Assembly (NCBI RefSeq): GCF_000717645.1
Contig: NZ_JNZZ01000011.1
Location: forward strand, 153,832-217,831
Direction: 5' to 3'
Source of the DNA: Streptomyces californicus
GTDB taxonomy: Bacteria; Actinomycetota; Actinomycetes; Streptomycetales; Streptomycetaceae
DNA: 64,000 bases
Shown here piece after piece: positions 7,602 to 16,500 of this stretch (the first letter of the stretch is position 1; every line of letters begins with the position of its first letter). Under the pieces are notes generated by a model. That model was given only the letters and a program-made list of their open reading frames with translations, was not told the origin of the DNA and did no database searches. Both the position numbers and the translations under genes were made by a program.

Positions 7602-8114
7602 TCAGTCCTCGGACGGGCGCCGGGTCAGGTGGCTGAACGCGTCCAGGTTCCGGGTGGACTCGCCGCGCGCCACCCGCCACGCGTACTCCTTGCGGATCGA
7701 GCTGGCGAACCCCAGCTCCAGCAGGGTGTTGAACGCCCCGTCCGCCGCTTCGAGCACCACGCCGAACAGCCGGTCCAGCTCCTCGGGGGTGACCACCGAG
7801 AGCGGCAGCTTGCCGACCAGGTAGACATCGCCGAGCGAATCGATCGCGTAACTCACCCCGAAGAGGCGGAGGTTACGCTCCAGCAGCCAGCGGTGGACCG
7901 CGGCGTCGTTCTCGTCGGGGTGCCGCACGACGAAGGCGTTGAGGGAGAGGGAGTGCTTGCCGACGATCAGCGAGCAGGTCGTCGACAGCTTGCGGGTGCC
8001 GGGCAGCGTCACGACGTAGTTGCCGCTCCCCGGGCTCTCCCATGCGAGCCCGGCGTCGTTCAGCGTCGCCTCGATGACCTGGGCCGCTGCGGTCTCGTCC
8101 GGTACGTCAGCCAT
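7602..8114 (-). CDS. YbjN-domain protein
   Basis: 170 residues with the YbjN outline: an N-terminal helix, a strand-rich body (NYVVTLPG, CSLIVGKHSLSLNAFV), LLERNLRLFGVSYAIDSLGDVYLVGKLP, then VTPEELDRLFGVVLEAADGAFNTLLELGF. The fold is shared with type III secretion chaperones; actinobacterial members are of unknown function. It lies 158 bp downstream of mshA on the same strand, a neighbour pair I recall from other streptomycetes. Confidence 0.85.
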   Translation of the reverse strand: MADVPDETAAAQVIEATLNDAGLAWESPGSGNYVVTLPGTRKLSTTCSLIVGKHSLSLNAFVVRHPDENDAAVHRWLLERNLRLFGVSYAIDSLGDVYLVGKLPLSVVTPEELDRLFGVVLEAADGAFNTLLELGFASSIRKEYAWRVARGESTRNLDAFSHLTRRPSED

Positions 8115-8272
8115 GCTGCGAGCCTACGACAGTGCGCGGCGGGCGGCCCGGGGGCCTCAGGCCGGGGGCTCCCGGCGGGCGGCTCGCGAGTTCCCGGCGG
8201 GCGGCTCACGGTTCTCGCTCCTCGGCGGCCTGGGGGCTCAGCCGTGGCGGGCTGTCGGCGCGGCGGGCGGGC
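8115..8272. repeat. Degenerate GC-rich repeats between mshA and the YbjN gene
   Basis: The gap holds two near-identical copies of CCCGGCGGGCGGCTC (8174-8205) and two of GGGGCTCAGCCGTGG-like sequence (8232-8285, the second overlapping the mshA end). No gene is supported. Confidence 0.5.
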
Positions 8273-9625
8273 TCAGCCGTGGTGGGTACGGGCCCGGCGG
8301 CGGTGGTCGCAGAGCGCGGCCGTGTACACGTCGGCGGTGGCCGACGCGGCCGTGTCCCAGCCGAACGACTGGGCGTGCGCCGCCGCAGCCGCCCCCATCC
8401 GCCCGACCAGCTCCGGCGCGTCCGCGAACCGCCCGAGCGCGCGGGCGTACGCCTCCGGCTCGTGCCCCTGCACCAGGAAGCCGCTGACCCCGTCGCGCAC
8501 CGCCACCGGCAACCCGCCCACGGAGGCGGCGACGACCGGGGTCCCGGCCGCCTGGGCCTCTATGGCGACCAGTCCGAAGGATTCGCTGTACGAGGGCATG
8601 ACCAGCACCGACGCGGCCCGGAACCAGTCCGCCAGCCGGTCCTGCCCCACCGGCGGGTGGAACCGTACGACGTCGGCGATACCGAGGCGGGCGGCCAGCT
8701 TCTGCAGCCCCTCGGGCTTCGCGAGCCCGCTGCCGCTCGGGCCGCCGACCACCGGCACGACGATGCGGGAGCGCAGAGAGGGGTCCCGGTCCAGCAGCAC
8801 GGCCACCGCGCGCAGCAGCACGTCGGGCGCCTTCAGCGGCTGGATGCGGCCGGCGAAGAGCGGAACGAGCGCGTCCTGCGGCAGGCCGAGCCGGGCCCGT
8901 GCGGCGGCGCGGCCGTCGGCGGGGCGGAAGCGGTCCAGGTTGACGCCGGGGTGGACGACGGCGACGGCGGCGGGGTCGGCGTCGTAGAAGCGGACGAGTT
9001 CGTCGGCCTCCTCGGCGGTGTTGGCGATCAGCCGGTCGGAGGCGTTGACGATCTGGGTCTCCCCGATGACCCGGGCGGGCGGCTCGGGGGTGTCGCCCTT
9101 CGCCAGGGAGGCGTTCTTGACCTTGGCCATGGTGTGCATGGCGTGGACGAGGGGGACGCCCCAGCGCTGGGCGGCCAGCCAGCCGACCTGGCCGGAGAGC
9201 CAGTAGTGGGAGTGGACGAGGTCGTAGTAGCCGGGGCGCTGTCCGGCCCACGCCTGCATCACGCCGTGCGTGAAGGCGCAGAGCTGGGCGGGCAGGTCCT
9301 CCTTGGCGAGACCTTCGTACGGGCCCGCGTCCACGTGCCGGACCAGGACGCCGGGGGCCAGCTCGACCGCCGGGGCCAGCGAGCCGGTGGTGGCCCGGGT
9401 GAATATCTCGACCTCGATGTCGATCGCGGCGAGGCGTCTGGCCAGCTCGACGATGTAGACGTTCATCCCGCCCGCGTCGCCCGTGCCGGGCTGGTGGAGG
9501 GGGGACGTGTGCACGGAGAGCATCGCGATGCGGCGCGGCTTGCGGGAGGCCCCGGAGAAGCCTCCGGGGAACCTGAGGCGCGCGGCCGTCCGGGTGGAGC
9601 CGAGCCGGGAGACGTACTGGCTCAC
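8273..9625 (-). CDS. mshA: D-inositol-3-phosphate glycosyltransferase, first step of mycothiol synthesis
   Basis: 450 residues, GT-B fold, family GT4. The donor/acceptor loop [19 protein letters not shown] is near residue 47. [13 protein letters not shown] and [11 protein letters not shown] are MshA hallmarks, and [18 protein letters not shown] is the UDP-sugar binding E-x7-E region. It transfers GlcNAc from UDP-GlcNAc to 1L-inositol-3-phosphate. The start is GTG 9625, with GAGGAGG nine bases upstream; the longer open frame upstream is low complexity. The MDMPI-family protein at 56.6 kb belongs to a family that uses the product. Confidence 0.95.
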   Translation of the reverse strand: MSQYVSRLGSTRTAARLRFPGGFSGASRKPRRIAMLSVHTSPLHQPGTGDAGGMNVYIVELARRLAAIDIEVEIFTRATTGSLAPAVELAPGVLVRHVDAGPYEGLAKEDLPAQLCAFTHGVMQAWAGQRPGYYDLVHSHYWLSGQVGWLAAQRWGVPLVHAMHTMAKVKNASLAKGDTPEPPARVIGETQIVNASDRLIANTAEEADELVRFYDADPAAVAVVHPGVNLDRFRPADGRAAARARLGLPQDALVPLFAGRIQPLKAPDVLLRAVAVLLDRDPSLRSRIVVPVVGGPSGSGLAKPEGLQKLAARLGIADVVRFHPPVGQDRLADWFRAASVLVMPSYSESFGLVAIEAQAAGTPVVAASVGGLPVAVRDGVSGFLVQGHEPEAYARALGRFADAPELVGRMGAAAAAHAQSFGWDTAASATADVYTAALCDHRRRARTHHG

Positions 9626-9981
9626 CTCGTCGGTCCTCCTCGATCGGGGTGGGCTGGGCAGGCTGCGGTGGAGGACGGGCAGTCCTCCGAGGGCGGGAAC
9701 AGTGGAATGCCGCCTTTCATTTCCGCTTTGCCAAATCATTACGTGCGGGGCGGGGCGGTGCCCGGTGGGGGCGGTGGGGGCGGGCCTGGCGGAAGCGGCC
9801 GGTGACCCCGGCCGGCCGGGCGGGGTCGGGCGGTGGCGGCCGGTGGGCCCCGGGCCGGGCGGAAGCGGAGATGTCACCCGGAGCAGCGCAGGGGGCGTCC
9901 GGCCGCCCCGAGTCCCCGGAGCAGCGCGGGGGCCTCCGGACGCCCCGAGGCCCCCGCCGCCCTGTCGCATACGCTCGACCC
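9626..9981. other. Divergent intergenic region with a two-copy 37-bp repeat
   Basis: This gap separates mshA (leftward) and a methyltransferase gene (rightward). Two tandem copies of a GGAGCAGCGC-GGGGGC-TCCGG-CGCCCCGAG unit occupy about 9879-9952. A less GC-rich patch (9717-9745) closer to mshA could hold its promoter. Confidence 0.5.
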
Positions 9982-10767
9982 ATGCGCCAGCGCCCCATCG
10001 GTACCGCCACCCGCGGGACCACCAACCCGAACCGGCTGCGCCGCATGGACCGCTGGATCGCCGACGCCCACGGCCCCGCCCTGCGCCGCGCCGGAACGCC
10101 GGTGGCCGTCGATCTCGGGTACGGGGCGGCCCCCTGGACCGCCGTGGAGCTGCTGGGCCGGCTGCGTACCGCCGAGCCGCGCACCCGGGTGGCCGGGATC
10201 GAGATCGATCCCGAGCGGGTCGCCGCCGCCCTCCCGTACGAGCGCGAGGGGCTCACCTTCGTCCACGGCGGTTTCGAGATCCCGCTGGACGTCCGGCCGC
10301 TGCTGATCCGGGCGGCCAATGTGCTGCGGCAGTACGACGAGGAGCAGGTCGCCGAGGTCTGGGCGCGGCTGTGCTCCCGCCTCGCCCCGGACGGGCTGCT
10401 GGTGGAGGGGACCTGCGACGAGATCGGGCGGCGGCACGTGTGGGTGGCGCTGGGGCCCGAGGGACCGCGCACGGTCACCTTCGCGACCCGGCTCGGTTCA
10501 CTGGAACGCCCGTCCGACCTGGCGGAACGGCTGCCGAAGGCGCTGATCCACCGCAATGTGCCGGGCGAGCCGGTCCACGCGTTCCTGCGGGACTTCGACC
10601 GGTCCTGGGCGGCGGCCTCCCCGTACGCCTCCCTCGGCGCGCGGCAGCGCTGGATCGCGGCGGTGCGGGCGCTGGCGTCCGACTGGCCGGTGACGGACGG
10701 GGTACGGCGGTGGCGGCAGGGCGAGGTCACGGTGGCCTGGGACGCCCTGCGGCCGGGCGAACGCTGA
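9982..10767 (+). CDS. Class I SAM-dependent methyltransferase-like protein
   Basis: 261 residues. SAM motif I is [21 protein letters not shown], motif II is [11 protein letters not shown], and the [10 protein letters not shown] and [17 protein letters not shown] regions follow. The substrate is unknown. It is divergent from mshA. The start ATG 9982 is the first codon before conserved sequence ([22 protein letters not shown]); upstream codons are repeats. Confidence 0.85.
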   Translation: MRQRPIGTATRGTTNPNRLRRMDRWIADAHGPALRRAGTPVAVDLGYGAAPWTAVELLGRLRTAEPRTRVAGIEIDPERVAAALPYEREGLTFVHGGFEIPLDVRPLLIRAANVLRQYDEEQVAEVWARLCSRLAPDGLLVEGTCDEIGRRHVWVALGPEGPRTVTFATRLGSLERPSDLAERLPKALIHRNVPGEPVHAFLRDFDRSWAAASPYASLGARQRWIAAVRALASDWPVTDGVRRWRQGEVTVAWDALRPGER

Positions 10768-11206
10768 GCTGTCGCCCGCACGAGGGGAACTTCTCCGTTC
10801 CGGGAACGCCCCACGGGCATCGTTCGTCCCTGTGAAAGGGGGCAGGCCCAGAACGGGGCTTTCCGCGGACGGGGACGAGTGGGGCGGCGCGCACCGGAGC
10901 GTCGCGCATCGGGGGGAATCGTGATGAAACAGCCCTGTGGGGGCGGTAGCTGACGCGCCAGTAACGGTCGGCCTCTGTTGCTTTGCGGGACGACATGGCA
11001 CGATCGCGACGTCGTGGAAAAGTTACTGACGGTAAGTCAGAAATGCGTTACCCGAAGTCTATTGCTTTTCTCGCATTCATCTCATATTCGACCGATTGTC
11101 CATCCTTTGCGTTCCTTGCATCGGTTGGATGATCTGCACCGCTTACATGGTTTCTGCCGCCTTCACCCGAAGGCGGGCCCGGAGTGCCAACCCGGAGGGG
11201 GAGTTC
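10768..11206. other. Long leader region of the NlpC/P60 gene with an AT-rich core
   Basis: The last 170 bases (about 11030-11160) are far richer in A/T than the genome. Pyrimidine stretches and several short dyads, such as GTTACTGACGGTAA near 11033, are visible. Such a leader before a wall hydrolase suggests RNA-level or repressor control. I looked for a c-di-AMP (ydaO) riboswitch core and could not match it. No gene is supported. Confidence 0.4.
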
Positions 11207-12289
11207 GTGAACCGACGCCACTGCGCCACTGCCGCCATCACGCTGGTCTGTGCGCTGGCCATGCTGACGTCCACCGGTCAGGCCGCGGCCGCCCCGGTTC
11301 CGGACCCCTCGCCCTCCGCCTCGGCTCCGGCCGCGTCGCCGCCCCGCTACAGCAACGCGGAGTTGGAGAAGGTCCGCGAACAGATCGAGACGCTGTACCG
11401 GAAGGCGGGCGCGGCGACGGACGCGTACAACCTCGCCGAGGAGCAGACGAAGAAGCAGTCCGGCGAGATCGTGCGGCTGGCCAAGGCCATCGTCGACGGC
11501 CAGGCGCGGATCGCCGAGCTGAAGGACCGGGCCGGCGCCCAGGCCCGTGAGCAGTACCGCAACGGCGGTCTGCCGCCCGGGGCCCAGCTCGCCCTCAGCA
11601 ACAACCCGAAGCTCTTCCTGGACGGGATCAACAAGGTCCGCCAGAGCCAGCAGGCGTCCAAGACCCTGCTGGCCGAGCTGGACCAGACCCAGCAGGACCT
11701 GGAGACGTACACCCAGGACGCCAGCGCCAACTGGGAGAAGCTGGAAGCGAACCGGGTCAAGCAGGCCAAGGCGAAGAAGAAGATCAACGCCCAGATCAAG
11801 GCGGCGGAGAAGCTCGAATCGGAGCTGGAGGACAAGGAGCGCGACCGGCTCCGTCAGCTGGAGGCGGACGCCGCCGCCAAGGCGCAGACGGCCTGGCTCT
11901 CCTCCGGCGCGATCAAGGACGTCAGCGGTGAGGCGAGCGCGGCCGGTGCGGCCGCGGTGGCCTTCGCGACGGCCCAGATCGGCAAGCCGTACGTCTGGGG
12001 GGCCGAGGGTCCCCGCTCGTACGACTGCTCCGGGCTGACCTCGCAGGCGTGGCTCGCGGCGAAGCGTCCGATCCCGCGCACCTCGCAGGAGCAGTGGCGG
12101 CTGCTGCCGCGCATCGACATCAAGGACATGCGCCCCGGCGACCTGATCATCTACCACGCCGACGCCAGCCACGTCGGGATGTACGTGGGCGACGGCGCGA
12201 TCGTCCACGCACCGCGCCCCGGCCGCAACGTCACCCTGGCGGGCGCTGGCTCGATGAAGATCCTCGGCGTGGTCCGCCCGGACAAGTAG
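11207..12289 (+). CDS. Secreted NlpC/P60 peptidoglycan hydrolase with coiled-coil domain
   Basis: 360 residues from GTG 11207 behind an ideal GGAGGGGGA site. A Sec signal peptide ends near GQAAAA (about residue 29). Residues 45-235 are a long helical coiled coil (NAELEKVREQIETLYRKAG and onwards), as in RipA-like hydrolases, which keeps the enzyme inactive or docks it. The C-terminal NlpC/P60 domain holds catalytic Cys in RSYDCSGLTSQAW, His in SHVGMYVGDG and the third polar residue near IVHAPRPG. It cleaves the D-Glu-mDAP type bond of stem peptides during growth or sporulation. Confidence 0.92.
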   Translation: MNRRHCATAAITLVCALAMLTSTGQAAAAPVPDPSPSASAPAASPPRYSNAELEKVREQIETLYRKAGAATDAYNLAEEQTKKQSGEIVRLAKAIVDGQARIAELKDRAGAQAREQYRNGGLPPGAQLALSNNPKLFLDGINKVRQSQQASKTLLAELDQTQQDLETYTQDASANWEKLEANRVKQAKAKKKINAQIKAAEKLESELEDKERDRLRQLEADAAAKAQTAWLSSGAIKDVSGEASAAGAAAVAFATAQIGKPYVWGAEGPRSYDCSGLTSQAWLAAKRPIPRTSQEQWRLLPRIDIKDMRPGDLIIYHADASHVGMYVGDGAIVHAPRPGRNVTLAGAGSMKILGVVRPDK

Positions 12290-12394
12290 CGGCGGCGGGG
12301 GCTGCCGGCCTCGCTTCCCGTAGCCGCCGGGCGGCTGTACGGCGGTCGGTGGGCGACCGCCCCCGGCGGCCAGGCGGGCGCCCCACGGCGGCCC

Positions 12395-12740
12395 GGCGAT
12401 CACGCCGCGACTGCACGGCGATCACCCCGCGACGGTCCGGCGGGTGCTCTCGGACGGCCCGCGACGGCCCGGCGGGCGCTCGCGGGCGCCCCGCGAAGGT
12501 CCGGCGGGCGCTCATGGGCGCCCGGGGTGGAACACGCCGCCCGGCCGCTCGGGCCTGAACCCAAGGCCGCCCGCTCGGAGCCGAACCCAGGGCCGCCGCC
12601 CCGGCCGCTCGGAGCCGAACCGAACCCAGGGCTGCCGCTTCCGGCCGCTCGCGGCTGATCCCGAGGCCGCGTGAGCGGCGTGGACGCCCGGCCGCTCGCG
12701 GGCGCGTGAGCGGGGACACTCGGCCGCTCGCGCACGCGTG
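12395..12740. repeat. Decayed tandem repeat field
   Basis: Most of the 658-bp gap between the NlpC/P60 and PP2C genes is made of drifted repeats. One family has a unit of about 32 bp built on CCGCGA-GG-CCGGCGGG-GCTC (12395-12515). A second is built on GGCCGCTCG-AGCCGAACCCAGGGC (12541-12730). All frames are open only because of composition. The last 220 bp before the PP2C start hold nothing I can name except a good ribosome site. Confidence 0.6.
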
Positions 12741-12947
12741 ATGTTTGTCATGCGCGCTTCCCCGCCCTGGCGGCGGCCCATCGCGCCGGATCCGTGCCGG
12801 GACGCGGCTTATGGCGGCGCATATGACAGGGGCCGGTTCACCCGCGCCATTCCGTTCCCCCGCCACGGGCCGCTATCGTCCCCGACTGGCGGATCGTCGA
12901 TCGGCGACCCGCCGCGCCCTCGGGGGGAGGGAAGGAAACCCGAACCG

Positions 12948-14366
12948 ATGCCCGTACCCGTACCGCAGCAGCGTTCCGCTTCCGCTGCGGAGACCTCGCA
13001 CGGCGATCTCACCCTGCTGGTGATCGAGGACGACCCGGCGGGCACCACCATCACCGTCCCCGAGCTCTCGGCAGCGGCCGGGACCCGGGTCCGTGTCCGT
13101 ACCGCCCGCAACCTCACCGAGGCCGCGCGGCTGCTCACCGACGACGTCGACTGCATCCTCCTGGACCTCGCCCTGCCGGCCACCGGCGCGGGCAACGGTC
13201 CGGTGGCAGACCCCGGGACCGGCGCGGGGGCCGAGGCGGCGACCGGCCCCGAGGAGGAGCAGCTCTCCGCGCGGGCCGACGAGCTGGCCGCCCTCACCCA
13301 CGTACTCCGTCTCGCCCCGCACCACGCGGTTCTCGCGCTGACCGCGCAGGACGACACGGAGCTGGCCGCCGAGGCCGTACGCGTCGGGGCGCAGGACTAC
13401 CTCTTCCGGGGCGAGCTGGACGCGCGGGTCCTGAGCCGCGCCATCCGGTACGCGGTGGAGCGCAAACGCGCCGACATCGCCCAGCACCAGCTCACCGAAT
13501 CCCGGCTGCGCGCCCAGGAGAACGCCCGGCTGGAACGCGGGCTGCTCCCCACCCCGCTGCTGGACGGCTCCGGGCTGAGCTTCGCCGCCCGCTACCGCCC
13601 CGGCCGCAGCCGCGCCCTGCTCGGCGGCGACTTCTACGACGTCGTCCGCACCCCGGACGGCACGGTGCACGCGATGATCGGCGACGTCTGCGGCCACGGC
13701 CCGGACGAGGCCGCGCTCGGCGTCGAGCTGCGGATCGCCTGGCGGGCGCTGACCCTGGCCGGGCTGTGCGGGGACGATCTGCTCGCCACCCTCCAGCAGG
13801 TGCTGGAGCACGAGCGGCAGAGCGAGGAGATCTTCGCGACGCTCTGCACGGTCGACATCGCTCCCGACGGACGTCAGGCGGGACTCTGCCTGGCCGGGCA
13901 CCCGGCACCGCTGCTGGCCCGCCACGGCCGGCCCGCCCGACTCCTCCCGTACGAGGACGGCGGCCCGGCGCTGGGGCTGCTCCCCCGGGCCCGGTGGCCG
14001 CGCCGGCAGGTGGAGCTGGGCGGCGCCTGGAGCCTGATGCTGTACACGGACGGGCTCATCGAGGGACGCGTGGGCACCGGCGGCAGTGAGCGGCTGGGCC
14101 AGGACGGCATGGCGGCGATGGTCAACAGCCGGCTGGAACAGGGGCTGACGGGAGACGAACTGCTGGAGGCGGCGGTCTCCGAGGTCCGGGAGCTGAACGG
14201 CGGCGAGCTGACCGACGACGTGGCGGTCCTCCTGCTGGGGCGCGATCCGGAGCGCATACGACGATGGGGCGGCAGCGCACCGCGCTCCCACCCCGCGTCC
14301 GTCGACCGGCCGCCGTCGTCAACGCCGCCCGTGCGGGCGGCGGGGGCTCATCGCCCGCCGTTGTAG
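12948..14366 (+). CDS. PP2C/RsbU-type phosphatase with degenerate receiver domain
   Basis: 472 residues behind AAGGAAACCCGAACCG. The N-terminal half is a response-regulator receiver: VIEDDP acid pair, CILLDLALP phosphoacceptor, ALTAQDD, and GAQDYLFRGELD, where the usual lysine is Arg. About 45 extra Gly/Ala/Glu-rich residues are inserted after the phosphoacceptor. The C-terminal half is an SpoIIE/RsbU phosphatase: GGDFYDVV, GDVCGHGPDEAALGV, AGHPAPLL, LYTDGLIEGR, GELTDDVAVLLL. Such enzymes dephosphorylate anti-anti-sigma factors; none is nearby. Its 3' end overlaps the convergent DUF2516 gene by 19 bp. Confidence 0.9.
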   Translation: MPVPVPQQRSASAAETSHGDLTLLVIEDDPAGTTITVPELSAAAGTRVRVRTARNLTEAARLLTDDVDCILLDLALPATGAGNGPVADPGTGAGAEAATGPEEEQLSARADELAALTHVLRLAPHHAVLALTAQDDTELAAEAVRVGAQDYLFRGELDARVLSRAIRYAVERKRADIAQHQLTESRLRAQENARLERGLLPTPLLDGSGLSFAARYRPGRSRALLGGDFYDVVRTPDGTVHAMIGDVCGHGPDEAALGVELRIAWRALTLAGLCGDDLLATLQQVLEHERQSEEIFATLCTVDIAPDGRQAGLCLAGHPAPLLARHGRPARLLPYEDGGPALGLLPRARWPRRQVELGGAWSLMLYTDGLIEGRVGTGGSERLGQDGMAAMVNSRLEQGLTGDELLEAAVSEVRELNGGELTDDVAVLLLGRDPERIRRWGGSAPRSHPASVDRPPSSTPPVRAAGAHRPPL

Positions 14367-14683
14367 GGCCCGTACGGGCCGTCGCTGCTGGAACCGCCCC
14401 GGCGGCCGCCGCCACCCGAGACCGCCTTGAGCGCGGGACGCACGTCGACCATGAACACGATCGACGCGACGACGCCCGCGAGCTGGAGGAAGAGGATCGG
14501 GATGAGCAGGTTCACCGCGACGGCGACGCCCAGGATCACCAGCCAGAAGGACTTCTGCTTCTTGTCGGCGGCGCGGTAGGCGTCCTCACGCGCGGTCGCC
14601 GCGAAGACGAACGCGACCACGGCCAGCACCAGCATCCCCAGATAGAGCAGCTGGAGGAGCGAGCCGAACGCTGAGAGCAACAT
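14348..14683 (-). CDS. DUF2516 family membrane protein
   Basis: 111 residues with hydrophobic segments near residues 9-29, 46-66 and 62-82, and a Gly/Arg/Ser tail. It matches the actinobacterial DUF2516 family. It follows the HBHA-like gene on the same strand. As I recall, M. tuberculosis has the same order Rv0474-hbhA-Rv0476, so this is a conserved actinobacterial block. Function is unknown. Confidence 0.85.
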   Translation of the reverse strand: MLLSAFGSLLQLLYLGMLVLAVVAFVFAATAREDAYRAADKKQKSFWLVILGVAVAVNLLIPILFLQLAGVVASIVFMVDVRPALKAVSGGGGRRGGSSSDGPYGPYNGGR

Positions 14684-14821
14684 GGTGTGTACCGCCTAGT
14701 GAGTGGATGAGCGCCCTGCGGCCGAGAGGGCCAAGGTACCGGGACAACGAGTCGGCCACCCGAAATGGTGCCCGTCCCGCGTCCCGGTCACGCGTGCCGC
14801 GCCCCGGGCAGAACCCTTATG

Positions 14822-14836
14822 GACCCCGTAGGGGTC
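14822..14836. terminator. Short hairpin at the end of the HBHA-like gene
   Basis: GACCCC-GTA-GGGGTC forms a perfect 6-bp stem that overlaps the stop codon of the HBHA-like gene. It may attenuate read-through into the DUF2516 gene. Confidence 0.4.
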
Positions 14837-15551
14837 ACGCGCCGGCGGGCGGCGTGGTCTTCTTGGCCGCCGGCTTGCGCGGCGCGGGCGCCTTCTTCGC
14901 GGGCGCGGCCTTGGCCTCGGCGGCCTTGGCCGGAGCACCGGGCGCGGCCTTGGTCGCGGCGGGCTTGGCGGTGGCGGGCTTCGCCGGGGTGGACGGCTTG
15001 GCGGCGGCGGGCTTCACGGTGCCGCCGGCCGCCGGAGCGGTCCCGGTGACACCGGTGGAGGCCGCCTTCGGGGACGCCTTCGGCTCGCTCTTCGGGTCGG
15101 CCTCGATGACGGCGGCGATCTCGACGATCTCGTCGGCCGTCTCGCCGCGCCAGGTGCGCACGGTCTGCTCGCCGTGCTCGGCGACCTTCTCGTACGTCTC
15201 GCGGGCCTTGATCGCGTACTCGGCGGCCACGCCCACGCTGCGGAGCGCCAGGTCCTGGGCGGTCTCGCCCAGCTTCTTCAGGTCGGCGGAGTCGAAGGAG
15301 CCGAACACCTCGGTGACCTTCGCCTGCACAGTGGCCTGGGCCTCCTTGGCCTGCGTGGTCACCTTCTCCTGCACGGCCTTGGGGTCGGTGTTGCGCACGG
15401 CGTCGATCCGCTCGGGCGCCTCGGCCCGCAGCTGCTCGATCAGCGCCGGGATCTTGAGCGCCTGCTGCACGGCCAGGTCGGCGGTGCCGGCGGCGAAGTA
15501 GAGGGGGGTGGGGTCGGTGAGGGTCTTGCGCAGGTCATCGGTGATGGCCAT
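14835..15551 (-). CDS. Heparin-binding-hemagglutinin-like protein
   Basis: 238 residues. An amphipathic helical body (residues 1-155, DDLRKTLTDPTPLYFAAGTADL and onwards) is followed by a Lys/Ala/Pro tail (AAAKPSTPAKPATAKP and similar). This matches the HBHA outline: a coiled-coil N-terminus and a basic C-terminus that in mycobacteria binds sulfated glycans. In a soil organism it more likely works in lipid, membrane or nucleic-acid contact than adhesion to hosts. It lies 36 bp downstream of the XRE gene, so the two are probably co-transcribed. Confidence 0.85.
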   Translation of the reverse strand: MAITDDLRKTLTDPTPLYFAAGTADLAVQQALKIPALIEQLRAEAPERIDAVRNTDPKAVQEKVTTQAKEAQATVQAKVTEVFGSFDSADLKKLGETAQDLALRSVGVAAEYAIKARETYEKVAEHGEQTVRTWRGETADEIVEIAAVIEADPKSEPKASPKAASTGVTGTAPAAGGTVKPAAAKPSTPAKPATAKPAATKAAPGAPAKAAEAKAAPAKKAPAPRKPAAKKTTPPAGA

Positions 15552-15587
15552 GACTGTGGTCCTCCCGGATCATCGAACCAGCCGCTG

Positions 15588-16157
15588 TCAGCTGTGAGGG
15601 TCGTGGTCTTTGCCGGCGTCCGCGTCGGGCCCGGCCTGTACGTGGGGCCCGGCGTGCGTCCCGGGCGCGGCTTCCGCGCCGGAGCCGGCTTCCGCGTCAG
15701 CGCCGGCCTTCGTGTCGGAGCCGGCCTTCGTGTCGGAGCCGGCCTTCGTGTCGGAGCCGGCCTTCGTGTCGGAGCCGGCCTTCGTGTCGGCTTCCGTGTC
15801 GGGCGCGGGGGCGTACCCGTTCTCGCGGCGGAAGGAGTCGTAGATCTGGAGCAGAACGCTCTTCTGCCGCTCGTTGATCGACGGATCGGCCAGGATGACC
15901 GCCCGCGTCTCCAGCTCCTCCCGCTCCCGCTCGTCCAGAATCCCCGCACGCACGTACAGGGTCTCGGCCGAGATCCGCAGCGCCTTGGCGACCTGCTGGA
16001 GCACGTCCGCACTGGGCTTGCGCAGACCGCGCTCGATCTGGCTGAGATACGGGTTCGACACCCCGGTCGCATCGGCGAGCTGCCGCAACGAGAGCTGCGC
16101 CGCACGACGCTGCTCCCGCAGGTACTCCCCGAGATTGCCGACGTTGAGTGATGCCAT
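15588..16157 (-). CDS. XRE-family regulator with repetitive acidic tail
   Basis: 189 residues from ATG 16157. The HTH occupies residues 8-65: LGEYLREQRRAAQLSLRQL, then GVSNPYLSQIERGLRKPS. A helical region follows, with ILADPSINERQKSVLLQIYDSF. From about residue 120 the tail is low complexity, with five SDTKAG-type hexapeptides coded by an 18-bp DNA repeat. It is the regulator gene of the HBHA/DUF2516 block and carries a perfect palindrome 30 bp upstream, so autoregulation is likely. The ligand is unknown. Confidence 0.88.
   Translation of the reverse strand: MASLNVGNLGEYLREQRRAAQLSLRQLADATGVSNPYLSQIERGLRKPSADVLQQVAKALRISAETLYVRAGILDEREREELETRAVILADPSINERQKSVLLQIYDSFRRENGYAPAPDTEADTKAGSDTKAGSDTKAGSDTKAGSDTKAGADAEAGSGAEAAPGTHAGPHVQAGPDADAGKDHDPHS
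15706..15795. repeat. 18-bp tandem repeat inside the XRE gene
   Basis: About five copies of GTGTCGGAGCCGGCCTTC, the last diverging, code for the hexapeptide run in the regulator's tail. The unit is a multiple of three, so copy changes would lengthen or shorten the tail without breaking the frame. Confidence 0.85.
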
Positions 16158-16186
16158 GACTCGATACTGCACACCCCTGCTAACTA

Positions 16187-16206
16187 TTGCAAGCAGCCGC
16201 TTGCAA
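16187..16206. promoter_or_regulatory. Perfect palindrome upstream of the XRE gene
   Basis: TTGCAAGC-AGCC-GCTTGCAA has 8-bp perfect arms and lies 30 bp before the regulator's ATG. It stands out as A/T-containing in a GC-rich area. It is the best candidate for the regulator's own operator, controlling the XRE-HBHA-DUF2516 block. Confidence 0.75.
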
Positions 16207-16323
16207 AAGTGTCCCACGCCACGGTGTGAGGCGGCGGCGACGCGCAGCGGCGGTCGGCGCTTCGCAGGGGATTTCCGTCAGCGGTCGACCGGCCACTGCC
16301 CCGCTGTCGGCTCGTGGTCCGCC

Positions 16324-16500
16324 GTGGCCGAGGCGCTGGATCGGATCGGGATCGATCGACCGCCCGGATTCACGCACGAGGTGGTCTTTCGCCGGTGCCG
16401 CTCCTGCCGGAAGCTCGACATCGTGCGGGAGGAGGACCTCGTCTGCGTCTTCTGCGGCGAGGACCTGCCGAGGGAGTGGAACATGGGGGAGCACGGGTGA
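16324..16500 (+). CDS. Small zinc-ribbon protein
   Basis: 58 residues, probable GTG start at 16324. Two C-x2-C pairs (RRCRSCRKLD and CVFCGEDLP) form a zinc ribbon. The frame continues upstream but no better start or ribosome site is seen. The stop overlaps the next gene as GTGA (16497-16500), so the two small proteins are made together. Function is unknown; nucleic-acid or protein binding is plausible. Confidence 0.6.
   Translation: MAEALDRIGIDRPPGFTHEVVFRRCRSCRKLDIVREEDLVCVFCGEDLPREWNMGEHG

Noticed and set aside
10930..11206. c-di-AMP (ydaO) riboswitch before the NlpC/P60 gene
   Set aside because: The leader is suggestive in length and position, but I could not match the conserved core. 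A covariance-model search would decide.
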